Source: Leptodontidium sp. MPI-SDFR-AT-0119
Taxonomy: Eukaryota > Ascomycota > Leotiomycetes > Helotiales > Leptodontidiaceae
Direction: 5' to 3'
Assembly: GCA_020726505.1 (NCBI GenBank)
Contig: JAHLEZ010000025.1
Location: 310,001 to 374,000, forward strand
Length of the DNA stretch: 64,000 nucleotides
Of this stretch, positions 62,201 to 64,000 are shown piece by piece; the first letter of the stretch is position 1; every line of letters starts with the position of its first letter. The translations under genes were made by a program, and so were the position numbers. The notes beneath the pieces are model-generated. The model saw only the letters and a list, made by a program, of their open reading frames with translations. It had not been told where the DNA came from and did not search any database.

Positions 62201-64000
62201 AAACACAGCCGTTACCGGTGGTACTGGATCTGGTGTAGTCACAGGCTCCCATTGAACTTGTGGCAAGGCAAAAGCCCGCAGTTGATTTGCAGCGGTTCGC
62301 ATATAGAGATGAGCCACTGTTGGTTGAGGCTGCTGGGGCAAATCGGGATTGAATGCTGAGATTGAGACTCCAAATTGTGAGTTGTTACTAGAAATGTCAA
62401 GCATTGTTGGACCTAAGCTGATGACCGGTTGCACAATTTCATCGGCATTTAAGTGACCCAGAAGAGAATTTTCCTCACTCGGTGATGTCGGCAAAGCGGC
62501 CTGCATTGTTGCACTTGATGTTGCTGGTGTTAACGCTTGCAAGCGGTTCAGAGTACCATTTGGTAACGTGACATCAATAGTCATCGGTGCGTTGACTTCC
62601 CATGCCCCTGTGAACACAAGGTCTCCAATTATAGAGTTGTCGATCGCTTGTCCGTATTGAATATTTGTCACATAAGGGTCGGGCAGAAATGGAAGCACAT
62701 ATCTCAGATTCGAGAAGAGTCGATAGTTCCCGGATATGAGAGTACTATTCTGCAGGGTGCCTTGGATTGCGAGGCTACTTGGTGCATCTCCCTTCAAGAA
62801 GAGGTTCTTCAGAGCGTAGGACTGAAAGTACGAGCCAGATGCCGGTGGTACAGTAGAATCAGCCGTAATATCCACCTCAGCGGTTGTAATAGCTAATCCA
62901 CCGACTTTTGTGATGACGAGAGCTCCGATTCCTGCAAGGGTGGATCCTTCACCTCTTACGTTGCGCGGCTGATTCAAAGAGGCGGTCATTGAGGAATAAG
63001 CTGTCCAACTATCTGTTCCATTAGGAAGACTTGTATACTGGAAAGCAGAGCCACCCCTCATGACCACAGAGCTGCTCTGTGGTAAGTTCACGATGCATTT
63101 CGGAAGCTTGAGGTTGAGGCCAGTGATGAGAAGCTCTGTGATACCAGCAACAAGCGTGCATGGTCCGCAATTGATGAGGCCCGAGCCTGAATAAATAGTT
63201 AACACACGATTAAAAAGAGGTGGTACATAACGAGAATGGTGGAGAGGCACGTCAGCTTAGGGCAATCACTTTTGCCATTCCGTTCCTTAGAAGAAAATAT
63301 AATCTAAGCTCTCTAGGTTTGCAATTAAGTTTCTTCACGCTTTGACAAACCTTACTTTCACCGAAAAGAACTAGGCAAAGGGATGGCCTCGAGGCCGTAT
63401 GGTAGAGAGATTATGACAATTGTTTCATTGACTGATTAAGACGAGGGGTGAAAGAGAGAAAGCAAATTATACGTACTGAGCATTGAATCTGACAAAGTAG
63501 CTTGAAGGCCAGTTTTAAGATACAAAGCCAGGCTGCCCGGACTAGAAGCTTCGGTTACAGTGCTTGGGTTAGTAGATTGCACGTCTGGCACCCATGCGCC
63601 GTTGTTGATCCCAATGCTGGCTAACGCAGACGAAAACTGGAGGAATTCTCTCTGTCCATTTATAATTTTCAGTGTTGATAGGCTTATGGCTCCCACGAAG
63701 ACCACTTTCCCAAGATCTGCATCCCATGATGCGTTAGGATTTGCGAAGGTAAAACCGATGGATGAGCCGAATACACCTAGATTTGCGATGCCGGCATTTT
63801 GGAGATGGGCTCCCGTATTATCGAAAATGAATGTCATAGTGGCTGGAGACTGAAGCGTTATTCCACTTGGAGGTTTTCCGGAATTGCCTTCAACACCTCG
63901 AGTTAGCATAACCTTTCGATGCCTTGCCTTGGGAGGACGTTTCGTCAGAAGCTAACAAAGTGAGACGTTCGTTTCATACCAAACTTCAAATTAACGGTCA
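59223..64000 (-). CDS. Large multi-exon protein of unknown function (5' end outside window)
   Basis: At least seven in-phase exons: 64000-63980 (partial), 63896-63477, 63186-60881, 60832-60687, 60635-60125, 59881-59583, 59502-59223. The visible coding is 3983 nt (about 1327 codons). Introns are GT-AG; two are unusually long (63187-63476 and 59882-60124). The apparent stop at 60845 is intronic. Content is beta-rich, Ser/Thr/Asn/Gly-rich, low in Lys and charged residues: SIGFTFANPNASWDADLGKV, LINCGPCTLVAGITELLITG, NLKLPKCIVNLPQSSSVVMR, FGLGAGIGVDFGIGPFSATG. Several segments (LGKVVFVGAISLSTLKI, GNLTVKLTSITVDSTLN) resemble LEA2/DUF3712-like beta sandwiches, but I am not confident. I see no TM helix in the visible part; a signal peptide would be outside the window. 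Extracellular or tandem beta-domain function is a guess. Confidence 0.8.

Overview
This window looks like nuclear DNA of a filamentous ascomycete (Pezizomycotina). The genes carry short GT-AG introns (about 47-80 bp) with CTRAC-type branch points. Typical fungal families are present: a Zn2Cys6 regulator, a HET domain, MFS and LAT permeases, an ankyrin-CorA protein and a mucin-like surface protein. AT-rich blocks contain transposon relics whose reading frames are broken almost only at former CAA/CAG/CGA/TGG codons, the footprint of repeat-induced point mutation (RIP). I cannot place the species more precisely; a RIP-active fungus such as a leotiomycete would fit.

Layout. 0.1-2.5 kb: amino-acid permease pseudogene. 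2.5-4.8 kb: intact phenol-2-monooxygenase-like flavoprotein, seven exons. 6.1-8.8 kb: dead DUF3435/C2H2 gene, the family that includes Starship 'captain' recombinases. 8.9-9.8 kb: mitochondrial-type cytochrome b5 reductase. 11.5-13.4 kb: Fot1/pogo-like relic. 13.8-18.9 kb: three genes that may work together (tandem EthD protein, ABM monooxygenase, Zn2Cys6 regulator). 19.5-21.8 kb: piggyBac-like relic split by a 764-bp TA-flanked element. 23.3-24.8 kb: MFS monocarboxylate-type transporter. 26.0-26.6 kb: small two-exon gene, with a second Fot1 relic upstream at 26.8-28.6 kb. 30.6-32.4 and 33.1-36.8 kb: divergent pair of surface genes, a protease-fold protein lacking its first catalytic Asp and a 1177-residue mucin-like protein. 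38.0-40.9 kb: LINE relic split by a third Fot1 element. 42.4-47.1 kb: intact ten-exon ankyrin-CorA protein. 47.3-51.9 kb: RIP-damaged block with a RecQ/TLH-like relic, a Copia relic ending in an LTR-like repeat, and a dead four-exon gene of unknown family. 52.7-54.0 kb: salicylate-hydroxylase-like flavoprotein beside a dehydrogenase fragment, a 211-bp hAT-type MITE and a HET-domain fragment. 56.9-58.3 kb: AT desert. 58.3-58.6 kb: second LTR-like copy. 59.2-64.0 kb: large multi-exon gene of unknown function that runs off the right edge.

Intact genes and RIP-damaged repeats alternate like two compartments. Catabolic or secondary-metabolism enzymes and surface proteins sit in gene islands. Two nested insertions can be resolved to the base, because deleting the element plus one TA restores the host reading frame. 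The exon models given here sum to multiples of three and were built by hand from splice signals and reading frames; family names come from recognised motifs, without database searches.
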